Positions 1 through 9,631 of a stretch of 64,000 nucleotides of DNA are shown in pieces (position 1 is the first letter of the stretch; each line of letters opens with the position of its first letter). This DNA comes from Methylocystis sp. H62 (lineage in GTDB: Bacteria > Pseudomonadota > Alphaproteobacteria > Rhizobiales > Beijerinckiaceae), in assembly GCF_015709515.1 (NCBI RefSeq), contig NZ_JADNQZ010000059.1:538453-602452 (forward strand). The letters are read 5' to 3'. The position numbers and the translations under genes were made by a program. The notes beneath the pieces were generated by a model, which saw only the letters and a program-made list of their open reading frames with translations, had not been told where the DNA came from and did not search any database.

Positions 1-1199
1 TCGCTCGGCAAGCCTTTCGCTTCAAGCTCGGAGTTCTCGAAATAGGACGAGATGCGCTTATAGGCGTCATACATCAGGTTGCGGCTGGTCCATTCGTAAT
101 CGAAGGCGTAGCCGATCGCTTCGCGCACCCGCGGATCTTTGAACATCTTGCGGCGCGTGTTGAAGAACCAGCCCTGGATCTGCGGAATATTGTTGTTGGG
201 GGTCGTGGTTCGCTTGACGCGCCCGTCCTTGAACGCCGGAAAATCATAGCCCGTCGCCCAAACGCGGGCGATGTTTTCCTCTCGCTCGGTGAAGGCGCCG
301 GCCTTGAAGGCTTCGAAGGCGACCTGGCTGTCGCCGAAATATTCGAAGCGCACGACGTCGAAATTGGCCTGGCCTTTCGTGATCGGCAGGCCCTTCGCCC
401 AATAGTCGGGATTGCGATGATAGGCGATGTAGCGACCCTGCTCGAAGGCGCCGACCTTGTATGGCCCGGAGCCGAGCGGCGGCTCCAATGTCGTCGCTGC
501 GAAGTCGCGGTCCTTGTAATAGGCGCGCGAAAAGATCGGCTGACCCACGACGCTGAGCGGCAGATCGCGCGTGCGGTCAGGCGCGAAGCGCAGCACGAGA
601 ACGTCGTCCGCCTCCGCTTCGGCGCTTTCGAGGTCACGCAGCATCTGGCTGATGACGGGATGGCCCTTGCTCTTGAGAATGTTGAGCGAGAAGGCCGCGT
701 CATGCGCCGTGAGCGGCGAGCCGTCGTGGAACCGCGCCTCTTTACGCAACAGGAAGGCGTAAGTGAGCTTGTCAGGCGAGATCCGCACCTTCTCGGCGAC
801 GAGGCCGTAGTAGGCGTCGCGTTCGTCGAGGCTCTGGTTCATCAGACTGTCGAAGACGAGCGTCATGCCCGTCGCCGGATTGCCCCGCAGCACATAGGCG
901 TTGAAACTGTCATAGGTCGAGCTTGCCGGCGACAGCGCCAAAGTCCCTCCCTTGGGGGCTTTCGCATTCACGTAGCCGAAAAATTTGAAGTCGGCCGGCT
1001 CGCCAAGGTCGCCAAAGGTCGAAAGGCCGTGGCTTTCGACTTCGCCCTGGGCGAGGGGACCAAAGCGGTTGGCGGCGGCGGTCGGCGCGCCCGGCTTGGC
1101 CAGAACGCGCGGCGCGATCAAGGCGGCGGCGCCGGCGCCGATAACAGAGCGACGGGACAGGCGAATGCGCGTCAGATCGACGATTGTGGAATGAGCCAA
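1..1199 (-). CDS. Extracellular solute-binding protein, family 5 (oligopeptide/YejA type), 3' end outside window
   Basis: Periplasmic binding protein that would deliver peptides or similar solutes to an ABC importer. The minus-strand frame stays open from 1199 through base 1, so the C-terminus lies outside the window. It begins with a twin-arginine signal: LSRRSVIGAG followed by a hydrophobic stretch ending near VLA. The mature part has family-5 features such as GYVNAKAPKGGTL, RFHDGSPLTAHD, GSGPYKV and GWFFNTRR, the last two typical of YejA-like proteins. No ATG fits. A TTG at 1199 is preceded by TGAGG six bases upstream and is the likely start. The gene diverges from the aldehyde dehydrogenase gene. 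Substrate cannot be told, and no permease genes are in view. Confidence 0.85.
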   Translation of the reverse strand, partial: MAHSTIVDLTRIRLSRRSVIGAGAAALIAPRVLAKPGAPTAAANRFGPLAQGEVESHGLSTFGDLGEPADFKFFGYVNAKAPKGGTLALSPASSTYDSFNAYVLRGNPATGMTLVFDSLMNQSLDERDAYYGLVAEKVRISPDKLTYAFLLRKEARFHDGSPLTAHDAAFSLNILKSKGHPVISQMLRDLESAEAEADDVLVLRFAPDRTRDLPLSVVGQPIFSRAYYKDRDFAATTLEPPLGSGPYKVGAFEQGRYIAYHRNPDYWAKGLPITKGQANFDVVRFEYFGDSQVAFEAFKAGAFTEREENIARVWATGYDFPAFKDGRVKRTTTPNNNIPQIQGWFFNTRRKMFKDPRVREAIGYAFDYEWTSRNLMYDAYKRISSYFENSELEAKGLPS

Positions 1200-1347
1200 A
1201 TGTGACCTCAGGCGGCGGCGGGCGCTTGCCCTTGAGCCGCAATTATGCCGGTTTTTTTGCGCGTTCGCGAGCGGCCCGTTAAGGACCGGTCACGCCGCTT
1301 TGGCCCTTGTAGCAAAAATGCGCGACGCGCGCCCAGGGGAAGTCGAA

Positions 1348-2796
1348 ATGAACTCTGTCAGCCTAGGCCTTCGCGAGCAAGCATTCATCGGCGGGCTTTG
1401 GGTCGGCGCCGACAGCGGCGTAACCTTCGCCGTCAACAACCCGGCGACGGGCGCGGTCCTCGGCCACGTTCCCGACATGGGCGCAGCCGAAACCCGCCGG
1501 GCGATCGAGTCTTGTGAGTTGGCGCTGCCAAGCTGGCGCGATCGCGCCGCCAAGGAGCGCGCGCATATCATGCGCCGATGGTTCGAGCTGATTATGGCCG
1601 ATCAGGAGCGGCTGGCGCGCATCATCACTGCGGAAATGGGCAAGCCGCTCTCAGAGGCGCGCGGCGAGATCGCCTACGCCGCGAGCTTCATTGAGTGGTT
1701 TGCGGAAGAGGGCCGGCGCATTTACGGCGACGTCATCCCGGGTCCGACCGATCGTCGCCTGCTCGTCTTCAAACAGGCGATCGGCGTCACCGCGGCGATC
1801 ACGCCGTGGAATTTCCCCTCCGCCATGTTCGCGCGCAAGGTCGGCGCGGCGCTCGGCGCCGGCTGCACGATGGTGGTGAAGCCCGCTGAGCTGACGCCGT
1901 TCTCCGCGCTGGCGCTGGCGGAGCTTGCCGAGCGCGCCGGCGTGCCTTCCGGCGTTATCAATGTGGTCACGGCGAAAGACCCTGCGCCGGTCGGGCTCGA
2001 ATTCACGCAAAATCCGCTCGTGCGCAAGCTGACCTTCACCGGCTCGACCGAGGTCGGCAGAATTCTGCTGCGGCAGGCGGCCGAGAATATTCAGAAATGC
2101 TCGATGGAGCTTGGCGGCAATGCGCCGCTCATCGTGTTCGAAGACGCTGATGTCGATCGCGCCATCGAGGGCGCCGTCGCCACGAAATATCGCAACAGCG
2201 GTCAGACCTGCGTGTCGGCGAACCGCATCCTCGTGCATGCGTCGATCATCGACGCCTTCGCCGAAAAACTCGCGGCGGCGGCTGGCGCGTTAAAGGTCGG
2301 CGAAGGCACGGAGGACGGCGTCGCCATCGGTCCGCTGATCGAAGCAGCGGCGGTCGAAAAGGTCGAGCGTCACGTCGCGGACGCCGTCGCCCGCGGCGCG
2401 AAGGTTCTCACCGGCGGCGCCCGCCACGCGCTCGGCGGTTCTTTCTTTCAGCCGACCGTGCTCGCGAATGTGCCGGCTGACGCGCTTATCTTCAACGAGG
2501 AGACCTTCGGTCCCGTCGCGCCGCTGATTTCCTTTGAAAGCGAGGCTGAAGCTGTTCGTCTCGCCAACGCCACGCCTTACGGTCTCGCCGCTTACTTCTA
2601 CAGTCGCGACGTCGCCCGCGTCATCCGCGTCGCCGAGCAGTTGGAATTCGGCATGGTGGGCGTCAATGAGACGCTGATCTCGACCGAAGCGGCGCCATTT
2701 GGCGGGGTGAAACATTCGGGCCTTGGCCGCGAAGGATCGCGCTACGGCGTCGATGATTATATCGAGATCAAATATGTCTGCCTCGGCGGACTTTGA
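1348..2796 (+). CDS. gabD: NAD(P)-dependent succinate-semialdehyde dehydrogenase
   Basis: Oxidises succinate semialdehyde to succinate in the cytosol, feeding the TCA cycle. The 482-residue protein has the aldehyde dehydrogenase fold: cofactor-loop motif TPWNFPSAM, VVKPAE, the TFTGSTEVG turn, catalytic Glu254 in MELGGNAP and catalytic Cys288 in SGQTCVSANR. The C-terminal segment FGGVKHSGLGREGS is typical of the GabD group. The ATG at 1348 is chosen because AGGGGAA lies six bases upstream; an in-frame ATG at 1300 lacks such a site. The stop codon shares the palindrome TGATCA with the stop of the convergent 5'-nucleotidase gene, so there is no spacer. Another semialdehyde substrate is possible, but the assignment to the family is firm. 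Confidence 0.88.
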   Translation: MNSVSLGLREQAFIGGLWVGADSGVTFAVNNPATGAVLGHVPDMGAAETRRAIESCELALPSWRDRAAKERAHIMRRWFELIMADQERLARIITAEMGKPLSEARGEIAYAASFIEWFAEEGRRIYGDVIPGPTDRRLLVFKQAIGVTAAITPWNFPSAMFARKVGAALGAGCTMVVKPAELTPFSALALAELAERAGVPSGVINVVTAKDPAPVGLEFTQNPLVRKLTFTGSTEVGRILLRQAAENIQKCSMELGGNAPLIVFEDADVDRAIEGAVATKYRNSGQTCVSANRILVHASIIDAFAEKLAAAAGALKVGEGTEDGVAIGPLIEAAAVEKVERHVADAVARGAKVLTGGARHALGGSFFQPTVLANVPADALIFNEETFGPVAPLISFESEAEAVRLANATPYGLAAYFYSRDVARVIRVAEQLEFGMVGVNETLISTEAAPFGGVKHSGLGREGSRYGVDDYIEIKYVCLGGL

Positions 2797-4305
2797 TCAT
2801 TCGATCCTGATGCGGCCGTCGACGACGGGCGCAATCGCGCCGGCCTTTTCGATGGCGTCGATGATAACGTTCGTCAGCAGCGGCCCCTCAAGATCCCTGA
2901 CGAGTGGTCTTCCGTGCGTCAGCGCGACATAGCCGTCCTTGCCGCGGGCGAGGAAGTCGATCGTCGCGAGCTTGTAGAGCTTCGTGTCGTCGAGCGGCTT
3001 GCCGCCGACCTCGATTGAAACAAGCCGCGAGCCAGGCACAGCGTCGCGCCGCACGATGATGCGCGCGCCGGAAATCTGGGCGAATCGCCCCGCGTCCTTG
3101 CCGACCAGCCAGACGGCGTTTTCCAGCGCCGCGCGCAGATCGGCGCCTGAAAGCTCCAGAGTCACAAGCTGATTGTTGAACGGCAGCTCCTTGGCGATGT
3201 CCTTGCGCGTCAGCGTTGTCCCGGCAGCATAGCTGCGGTTGCCGCGAATGCCGCCGCCGTTGATGATGGCGACGTCAGCGGCGGCGGCGGCGCGCATCGT
3301 ATCGGCGAAAAAGTCGCCGATCGCGGTTTCTTCACTGCGCACGCTCGCCTTTCGGCTGTCGAGCGGCGTCTTTGTGCGCCCGATGTCGACGTCGAGCGCC
3401 TTGTCGATCTCGGCTTCATATTGCGCGACGCGTTCTGCAATCGCGGCGTCTGGCGCCACGTCCGCCGTGTCGATGATGCGAAACCTGGGCGACCAGCGCT
3501 TGACGCCATCGGCGGCGATCCGCATCTCGACATCGATGGCGACGAGATTGACGCCGTCGGCCTGAGTTTCGCCGATCGCGGCGCGGCCGTCATAGGCGAC
3601 AAGAAGATTGTGATCATGCCCCGACAGAACGATGTCGATTGGTCCAAGCTTCGCCAGACGCAGATCGTCCTGCCATTCGGAATGGGTGACGACGACGACG
3701 AGATCCGCGCCGGCGTCGCGCAGCGCCTGGGCCTCGCGCTTCGCGGTCTCGATCGCGGGGAGAAGTTTCAGGCTTCCGGGACTGGACCGTCGCGCCGCCT
3801 CGTCGTCGGTCAGGCCGAAGATGCCGACCTTCACCCCGTCGACATCGATGATCTTGCTGTCGGCAAAGCCGGGGAGGGCGCGGCCGGAGGCGTCGCGTAG
3901 ATTGGCGGCGAGCAAAGCGAACTTTGCTTCGCCCATGCGCTGGCGAAAGACCGCTTCGCCGAAATCGAACTCGTGATTGCCGGGCGTGAACACGTCAACG
4001 CCGATGCGATTGAGGAGCTCGACGATATGCGCGCCCTTGTCGACGCTCGAGGTGAGCGAAGGCGACAGCGTGTCGCCGGCGTGCGCGACGATGATATTCT
4101 TCGCCTTCGCGCGTTCGGCTTTCAGCGCGCCGGCGATCCGGGCGAATCCGCCGCGTCCGTCTCTCTCAGCCATTTCGTAGATGTCGCTGAAGACGACGAA
4201 AGTGAGAGTGACGACGCGCTCGGCCGCGCGGGCGGAAAGAATCGGGATCCCGAGCGCGACAGCTAAGAAAAGAAGGAAAACGCGCCGATTAACAAACCGC
4301 GACAT
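2797..4305 (-). CDS. Bifunctional metallophosphatase/5'-nucleotidase (UshA family), exported
   Basis: Periplasmic hydrolase expected to remove phosphate from nucleotides or related esters. Residues 1-28 form a signal peptide ending at ARAA. The metallophosphatase domain shows FSDIYEM, GDTLSPS, PGNHEFDFG, VTHSEW and SGHDH. The first motif has the DxY form (FSDIYE) rather than DxH, a variant known in this family. The C-terminal nucleotidase domain carries INGGGIRG and the late motif ARGKDGYVAL. Length (502 residues) is normal. It ends head-on against gabD with no spacer. The exact substrate (nucleotide, UDP-sugar or other) cannot be read from sequence. Confidence 0.85.
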   Translation of the reverse strand: MSRFVNRRVFLLFLAVALGIPILSARAAERVVTLTFVVFSDIYEMAERDGRGGFARIAGALKAERAKAKNIIVAHAGDTLSPSLTSSVDKGAHIVELLNRIGVDVFTPGNHEFDFGEAVFRQRMGEAKFALLAANLRDASGRALPGFADSKIIDVDGVKVGIFGLTDDEAARRSSPGSLKLLPAIETAKREAQALRDAGADLVVVVTHSEWQDDLRLAKLGPIDIVLSGHDHNLLVAYDGRAAIGETQADGVNLVAIDVEMRIAADGVKRWSPRFRIIDTADVAPDAAIAERVAQYEAEIDKALDVDIGRTKTPLDSRKASVRSEETAIGDFFADTMRAAAAADVAIINGGGIRGNRSYAAGTTLTRKDIAKELPFNNQLVTLELSGADLRAALENAVWLVGKDAGRFAQISGARIIVRRDAVPGSRLVSIEVGGKPLDDTKLYKLATIDFLARGKDGYVALTHGRPLVRDLEGPLLTNVIIDAIEKAGAIAPVVDGRIRIE

Positions 4306-4389
4306 AGGCCAGCCCTGATCCGATTGGAAACGCGCAATCTGCCTTCCCTCGATGACGAGGGCAATACGTTTTGGTGGGAGGCGAAATCG

Positions 4390-4508
4390 CTCCCCTTGAC
4401 GGGGAGGGTGGTTCGCGAAGCGAACCGGGTGGGGCGACGTGCGCGGGGGGAAACGTCATCACCCCCACCCGCGCCGCTTCGCGTCGCGACCTCCCCGCAA
4501 GGGGGAGG
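4390..4508. repeat. Inverted pair of GC-rich palindromic (REP-like) repeats without a gene
   Basis: The left unit (about 4390-4437) is a CTCCCC...GGGGAG hairpin, then GGTGG, then a TTCGCGAAGCGAA hairpin and CGGGTGGGG. The right unit (about 4460-4508) is the same arrangement on the other strand. The two units point at each other across about 22 bases. The layout matches the pairs at 39144-39270 and those around the two DUF559 genes, although the stem sequences differ. The pair lies in the 350-base gap between the 5'-nucleotidase and amtB genes. I see no gene in that gap. Confidence 0.75.
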
Positions 4509-4533
4509 TATGGCCGCTCTTCTCGTCAAGCGC

Positions 4534-4570
4534 CCCCACCTCTCCCCGCTCTCCGCGGGGAGAGGTGGGG
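4534..4570. repeat. Perfect 16-bp stem-loop
   Basis: Positions 4534-4549 pair exactly with 4555-4570 (CCCCACCTCTCCCCGC against its complement), leaving a 5-base loop. It lacks a T-run, so it is not a typical intrinsic terminator. It resembles the hairpin part of the neighbouring REP-like units and may be a solo copy, or a 3'-end stabilising structure for the amtB transcript. Confidence 0.7.
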
Positions 4571-4604
4571 CAAGCGTTGCGCCCATAACAATTTGCGTCC
4601 GCTA

Positions 4605-4632
4605 CAAAAAGAAACGGCGCCCGTGGGCGCCG
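4605..4632 (-). terminator. Rho-independent terminator of glnK-amtB
   Basis: On the minus strand a perfect 8-bp stem (CGGCGCCC paired with GGGCGCCG, 4615-4632) is followed by TTTCTTTTT. It lies about 27 bases past the amtB stop. Confidence 0.85.
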
Positions 4633-4658
4633 CTTCACATCGTGTCAGGAGACTGAAC

Positions 4659-6134
4659 TTAGTAGTTGTAAGCGCGCTCGCCGTGGTCGGTGATGTCGAG
4701 GCCTTCGCGTTCTTGATCGGGCGTCGGCCGCAGTCCGACGATGAGGTCGACGAGCTTGTAGAGGATCGCCGAACCGATGCCGGACCACAGGAGAGTCGCG
4801 ACGACGGCGATTCCCTGCGCCTTCATCTGCGCCATCATGTCATAGGTTCCGGCGAAGGTTTCCAGATTGGTGTAGTCGGTGATGCCGACGCCGCCAAGAT
4901 CGGGACTGACCAGAATTCCGGTCGCCAGGGCGCCGGTGATGCCGCCGATGCAGTGCACGCCGAAGACATCGAGCGCGTCGTCGTAGCCCGCCATCTTCTT
5001 CACGAAGTCGACGAAGAAGAGGCAGATCGGCGAAACCGCGAGGCCAAGGACGATGGCGCCGACAGGACCGGCGTAGCCGGAGGCCGGCGTCACGGCGACG
5101 AGGCCGGCGACCGCGCCGGTGATCAGGCCCAGCATGGACGGTTTGCCCTTCACCAGCCACTCGACGATCATCCAGGAGAGCGCCGCAGCCGCCGTCGCCA
5201 CCATCGTGTTGACGAAGGCGAGCGCCGTGGTGCCGTTCGCCTCGAGATTCGAGCCGGCGTTAAAGCCGAACCAGCCGACCCACAGCAGCGAGGCGCCGAC
5301 CATCGACAGGGTCAGCGAATGCGGCGGCAAGGCTTCCTTGCCGTAGCCGATGCGCTTGCCGACGATGATCGCGCCGACGAGACCGGCGATGCCGGCGTTG
5401 ATGTGCACCACCGTGCCGCCCGCGAAGTCCAGCGCGCCCTTGCCGGCGAGCCAGCCCACGGCGGCGTTGATCTCGTCGATCTTCGCCTGCGCGGCTGCTT
5501 TGGCCGCCTCGTCGCCGGCCGCGGCGAGTTGGGTCGCAGCATCAACGAGCGCGTTCGGATCGGCGACGCCCCACACCCAATGCGCGATCGGGAAGTAGAT
5601 GACCGTCACCCAGAAGGCGACGAACAGCAGCACGGCCGAAAATTTCATGCGCTCGGCGAAGGCGCCGATGATCAGCGCCGGGGTGATCATCGCGAAAGTC
5701 ATCTGGAAGACGAAATAGGCGTATTCCGGTACGACGTGGCCGGGGGTGAAGGTCGCCGCATTGGAAGCGGCCGTCACGCCCTTGAGAAACAGCTTGTTGA
5801 AGCCGCCGATATAGTTGCTGAGCGAACCGCCGTCGCCGAAGGCCAGCGAATAGCCGTAGACCGTCCAGATCACGCCGACCAGCGCGACGATCGCGAAGGT
5901 TTGCGACAGGATTGACAGCATGTTCTTGGAGCGCACCAGGCCGCCATAGAACAGCGCCAGGCCCGGGATCGACATCATCAGCACTAAGAGCGCAGACGTC
6001 AGCAACCAGGCGGTGTCGCCGGGATTGGGGGTCGGATCGTTCGCGGCGAAGGCCGGAAACGCCAATGATGCCGAAATCGCCGCTCCCGCGATGACCGAAG
6101 CGACAGAAGCGCTTCGAGGCGAAGGAAGTTTCAT
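4659..6134 (-). CDS. amtB: Ammonium transporter
   Basis: Inner-membrane ammonium channel of the Amt/Rh family, about 491 residues. A cleavable signal (ending near AFAAND) precedes a chain of hydrophobic segments. Family motifs are present: LALFYGGLVRSKN in the first helices, VVHINAGIAGL and FGVHCIGGITGAL. The last two contain the twin histidines of the conduction pore. The start at 6134 (MKLPSPRS) is preferred over an upstream ATG because AGGAG stands nine bases before it. The gene follows glnK by 32 bases and has a strong terminator downstream. This is the standard nitrogen-regulated glnK-amtB operon, whose PII partner gates the channel. Confidence 0.95.
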   Translation of the reverse strand: MKLPSPRSASVASVIAGAAISASLAFPAFAANDPTPNPGDTAWLLTSALLVLMMSIPGLALFYGGLVRSKNMLSILSQTFAIVALVGVIWTVYGYSLAFGDGGSLSNYIGGFNKLFLKGVTAASNAATFTPGHVVPEYAYFVFQMTFAMITPALIIGAFAERMKFSAVLLFVAFWVTVIYFPIAHWVWGVADPNALVDAATQLAAAGDEAAKAAAQAKIDEINAAVGWLAGKGALDFAGGTVVHINAGIAGLVGAIIVGKRIGYGKEALPPHSLTLSMVGASLLWVGWFGFNAGSNLEANGTTALAFVNTMVATAAAALSWMIVEWLVKGKPSMLGLITGAVAGLVAVTPASGYAGPVGAIVLGLAVSPICLFFVDFVKKMAGYDDALDVFGVHCIGGITGALATGILVSPDLGGVGITDYTNLETFAGTYDMMAQMKAQGIAVVATLLWSGIGSAILYKLVDLIVGLRPTPDQEREGLDITDHGERAYNY

Positions 6135-6166
6135 GTTTAAGAGCTCCTGATGTTGCGGGGAGGCGA

Positions 6167-6632
<466 letters not shown>

Positions 6633-6857
6633 CCGCGCTGACGGCTGAAATCTACTGACCGGAAGCGTATCTGCTGTGACACCGACTGTGCCGCAGCTTG
6701 CAGCATGGTTGGCTATCGCCTTTGCACGCCTCGGCTATGCGCTCGAGGCAGGGGCGGGCCTGGTGCGCCCGTGCGCTTTCGCTTAGGGCGCCGCCGGCCG
6801 GTTATGCGCCTAGAAATTACGCAGACTCTGGTATGTTGCCTAAAATATTGGCGGTCT

Positions 6858-7733
6858 TCAGGATCGCGCCGAGTCGCGCCGGCGCACCAGGCCTTCCTGG
6901 CTCACCGAGGCGACGAGGCGTCCCTCGCGGGTGAAGATCTGCCCGCGCGTCAAGGCGCGTGCGCCGCCGGCCCATGGGCTTTGTTGCGCGTAGAGCAGCC
7001 ATTTGTCGACCCGCAGCGGCTCGTGAATCCACAGGGCATGATCGAGGCTCGCCACCTGAATCTTCGGATCGAAGATCGTAAGCCCGTGAACGAGCAGCGC
7101 CGTATTGAGCAGCGTCATATCGGAGAGATAGGCGAGCAGCGCTGTGTGAATGGCGGGGTCGTCTGGGACCGCGCCGCGGACGCGAAACCAGATCATCTGG
7201 CCGGCGGCGCGACGTTCGGGAAAAAATACGTCGTCGGGCGCGACGACGCGCATGTCGAGCGCGCTTCGCCGCTTCACCCAGCTCTCGGCCTGTTCCGGAA
7301 GGAAGGCCCGAAAACGCTCGACGAGCGCATGCACGTCGTCGAGACTCTCTGGGTCCGGCGCCTCGGGCATGGGGGCGGCGTGCGTAAGGCCTTCTTCTCG
7401 CCGCTGAAACGACGCCTCCATTGAAAAGATCGTGTGTCCGCGCTGCGCGGCGTTACAGCGCCGCGTCGTGAAGCTCTTGCCGTCGCGCACGCGTTCGACG
7501 GCGAAGTCGATTGGAATCGAGGGATCGCCGGCGAGGACGAAATAGCCGTGCAGTGAATGAACGTGGCGGTCTTTGGGCGCCGTCCGCGTCGCGGCCACGA
7601 GCGCCTGAGCCACGGCCTGTCCGCCATAGACCTGACGGCCGGAAGAGGCCGGGCTATGGCCTCGGAAGAGGTCGGGTCCGACCTCCTCGAGATCGAGAAG
7701 CGCCAGAAGCTTGGATGGCGCGGTTTCGTCCAT
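6858..7733 (-). CDS. tesB: Acyl-CoA thioesterase II
   Basis: Cytosolic double-hotdog thioesterase that hydrolyses medium- and long-chain acyl-CoA. The 291 residues match the family length. Motifs include GRQVYGGQAVAQAL near residue 32, HGYFVLAGD, YLSDMTLLNTALL with the catalytic Asp, and ASVSQEGLVR at the C-terminus with the catalytic Gln. It is the last gene of a tight four-gene run (thioredoxin-like, Lon-domain, Trm112, tesB) with gaps of about 15 bases, so probably co-transcribed. Confidence 0.92.
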   Translation of the reverse strand: MDETAPSKLLALLDLEEVGPDLFRGHSPASSGRQVYGGQAVAQALVAATRTAPKDRHVHSLHGYFVLAGDPSIPIDFAVERVRDGKSFTTRRCNAAQRGHTIFSMEASFQRREEGLTHAAPMPEAPDPESLDDVHALVERFRAFLPEQAESWVKRRSALDMRVVAPDDVFFPERRAAGQMIWFRVRGAVPDDPAIHTALLAYLSDMTLLNTALLVHGLTIFDPKIQVASLDHALWIHEPLRVDKWLLYAQQSPWAGGARALTRGQIFTREGRLVASVSQEGLVRRRDSARS

Positions 7734-7747
7734 CGCGGACGAGCCGG

Positions 7748-7972
7748 TCAGTCGATCTGGCGCGCCTCTTCGGGCAGCATGATTGGAATGCCGTCCCGAA
7801 TCGGATAGGCGAGCCGCGCCGAGCGCGAAATAAGCTCCTGGCGCGCGCTGTCATATTCGAGGGTCGTCTTCGTCAGCGGACAGACGAGGATTTCGAGCAG
7901 GCGCGGATCAATCCGCGTCGGCTCCGCAGGGGAGTCAAATCTCTCGGCGCCGGAGTCGCGTTCGTCAGTCAT
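7748..7972 (-). CDS. Trm112 family protein
   Basis: Small protein of the Trm112/YcaR family. In eukaryotes Trm112 activates methyltransferases; the bacterial role is unsettled. The core [19 protein letters not shown] and the end [16 protein letters not shown] are typical. Only one cysteine (VCPLT) remains of the possible zinc site, which is common in bacterial members. ATG 7972 is preferred because AAGGA lies 11 bases upstream; a TTG at 7981 would be too close to that site. It lies between the Lon-domain and tesB genes in the same operon. Confidence 0.85.
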   Translation of the reverse strand: MTDERDSGAERFDSPAEPTRIDPRLLEILVCPLTKTTLEYDSARQELISRSARLAYPIRDGIPIMLPEEARQID

Positions 7973-7987
7973 GGTCGTCAATTTCCT

Positions 7988-8656
7988 TCAATGCCACTGC
8001 GGCCGGTCGCCGTTTCGTTGCGCGAGATCGAGCTTCGCGAGCGCGATAAGCGTTTCCGCGCGGGTTTTCAGATCGATGGCTTCGATCAGCGCCTGCTTGT
8101 CGTTGGCGCCGAAGGGACACATCATCGCGAGCGCGTTGACGAGCGTCTCCGTCGGCGCCGCGTCTATGCTCGCCCAGTCGACTTCAAGTTTCGAACATTC
8201 GGCGAAGTTGCGCAACATTGACACCATGCTTTCGCGATCGACCGCGTCGGCGCCGGCGCCCGTCGTCAAATCCTCTATGAATTCGTCATATCCGACCTGA
8301 CACTGCCGGTATTGCGTTCGAGTTCTAAGCTCCTCGAGCACGCGAAACCGCGCCACGCCGGTGAGGGTGACGAGATAGCGGCCGTCTCCGGTCTCGGCGA
8401 GCCGCGTGATCCGTCCGGCGCAGCCGACATCATAGAGCTGCGTCGCTTCGCCGACGGTCTCGTCGCCCGGTAGCGGCTGGATCATGCCGATCAGGCGCGC
8501 GCCGGCGATCGCGTCGTCGACCATCGCGAGATAGCGCGGCTCGAAAACATTGAGCGGCAGTTCGCCGCGCGGCAGCAATATGGCGCCCGAAAGCGGGAAG
8601 AGCGGCAGAACCCTCGGCAATTCGTCGATGTCGGCGTAGGGACGGTTCAGGCTCAT
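7988..8656 (-). CDS. LON peptidase substrate-binding domain protein
   Basis: Stand-alone N-terminal domain of Lon protease without the ATPase or peptidase parts, 222 residues. The sequence LPRVLPLFPLSGAILLPRGE followed by NVFEPRYLAMVDDAI is the family signature. Later ones are RLIGMIQP, GCAGRIT and CPFGANDKQALIEA. Such proteins are widespread in alphaproteobacteria, usually next to a thioredoxin-domain protein as here (16-base gap). This suggests a shared role in protein quality control, but the function is not established. Confidence 0.88.
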   Translation of the reverse strand: MSLNRPYADIDELPRVLPLFPLSGAILLPRGELPLNVFEPRYLAMVDDAIAGARLIGMIQPLPGDETVGEATQLYDVGCAGRITRLAETGDGRYLVTLTGVARFRVLEELRTRTQYRQCQVGYDEFIEDLTTGAGADAVDRESMVSMLRNFAECSKLEVDWASIDAAPTETLVNALAMMCPFGANDKQALIEAIDLKTRAETLIALAKLDLAQRNGDRPQWH

Positions 8657-8672
8657 ATCGGCGAACGCCTCC

Positions 8673-9566
8673 CTAGGAGTAGAGCAGCGTGGACAGCCGC
8701 CGCCGTGCGTTCACGGCCGCCTTATCCATCGGTCCCCAAGCCTCAAAAAACTGAATGAGCTGCTTTCTTGCCCCATCGTCATTCCAACTACGGTCGCGGC
8801 GGATGATTTCAAGCAGCGCATCCGCCGCTTCCTCGCGCAGTCCTTTGGCGTTGAGCGCGAGCGCCAGATCGAAACAGGCCTGCAGGTCGTTAGGATTGCG
8901 ATTGACGCGATTTCTCAGTTCGTCGAGTTCGCCGAGATCCCGGGCCTGTTGGGCGTTCTGAAGCGCCGCCCCAGCCGCCGCGACGCCGCTGTCGCGGCGT
9001 ATGGCGTCGGGAAGGGCGTCAAAGAGCGCCCCGGCCTCATCGAAGCGTCCTGAATCGATATAAAGATGCAGCAAGGCGGCGGCGGCATTGGCGTTGGGCG
9101 GTTCGTCTCTGGCGAGTTCGCTCAGCAGCGACTCCGCGCCGGCGAGATCGCCCTCCGCGACCATCGCCTGGGCCGCTTCGAGCGCATCGCCCTCGTCCTC
9201 GATCGGGCCGATGAGCCGCTCCAGAAAGCCCTTGATTTGACTTTCGGGCAGCGCGCCGACGAAACCATCGATCGGTCGTCCGCGCTGAAACGCCACGACG
9301 GCGGGAATCGACTTGACGCCAAGCTGATCGGCGATCAGCGGATCGGCGTCGATATTCATTTTGACCAGCGCGATCTTGCCGCCCGAGGCGGCCACCAGAC
9401 GCTCGATGACGGGCGCGAGCTGCCGACAAGGGCCGCACCATGGCGCCCAGAAATCGACGAGCACGATCTGCCGCATCGACGCGTCGAGAACGTCGGCGCG
9501 GAAACGATCCGTGGTCGTTTCGACCGGCGTCGTCGGCGCGTTAGCCATTCCCGCCGTCTCAACCAT
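8673..9566 (-). CDS. Thioredoxin-domain co-chaperone (CnoX/YbbN type)
   Basis: An N-terminal thioredoxin fold (about residues 20-125) is joined to a tetratricopeptide-like C-terminal half (about 130-297). This is the arrangement of CnoX, which protects clients from oxidative stress and hands them to chaperones. The active site WAPWCGPC is complete, so unlike E. coli CnoX it could act as a redox enzyme. The cis-proline motif KSIPAVV is present. The start at 9566 has GGAG six bases upstream. It is the first gene of the run ending at tesB. Confidence 0.88.
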   Translation of the reverse strand: MVETAGMANAPTTPVETTTDRFRADVLDASMRQIVLVDFWAPWCGPCRQLAPVIERLVAASGGKIALVKMNIDADPLIADQLGVKSIPAVVAFQRGRPIDGFVGALPESQIKGFLERLIGPIEDEGDALEAAQAMVAEGDLAGAESLLSELARDEPPNANAAAALLHLYIDSGRFDEAGALFDALPDAIRRDSGVAAAGAALQNAQQARDLGELDELRNRVNRNPNDLQACFDLALALNAKGLREEAADALLEIIRRDRSWNDDGARKQLIQFFEAWGPMDKAAVNARRRLSTLLYS

Positions 9567-9631
9567 GCGCTTCTCCCCCTGTCGTCATCGTCGGCCGTGT
9601 GATTTTGAAGGCTTTGCAGCTTGGAGGCGGC

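Noticed and set aside
2794..2799. Palindrome TGATCA at the gabD/5'-nucleotidase junction as a regulatory site
   Set aside because: It is simply the two convergent TGA stop codons placed end to end.
2797..4305. Apparent loss of the DxH metal motif in the 5'-nucleotidase
   Set aside because: The FSDIYE form matches a known subgroup with NDVYE-like motifs; the remaining metal ligands are intact.
4371..5915. Long open frame (514 codons) on the plus strand across amtB
   Set aside because: Antisense shadow of a clear ammonium transporter; its translation is Arg/Asp/His-rich without any domain motif.
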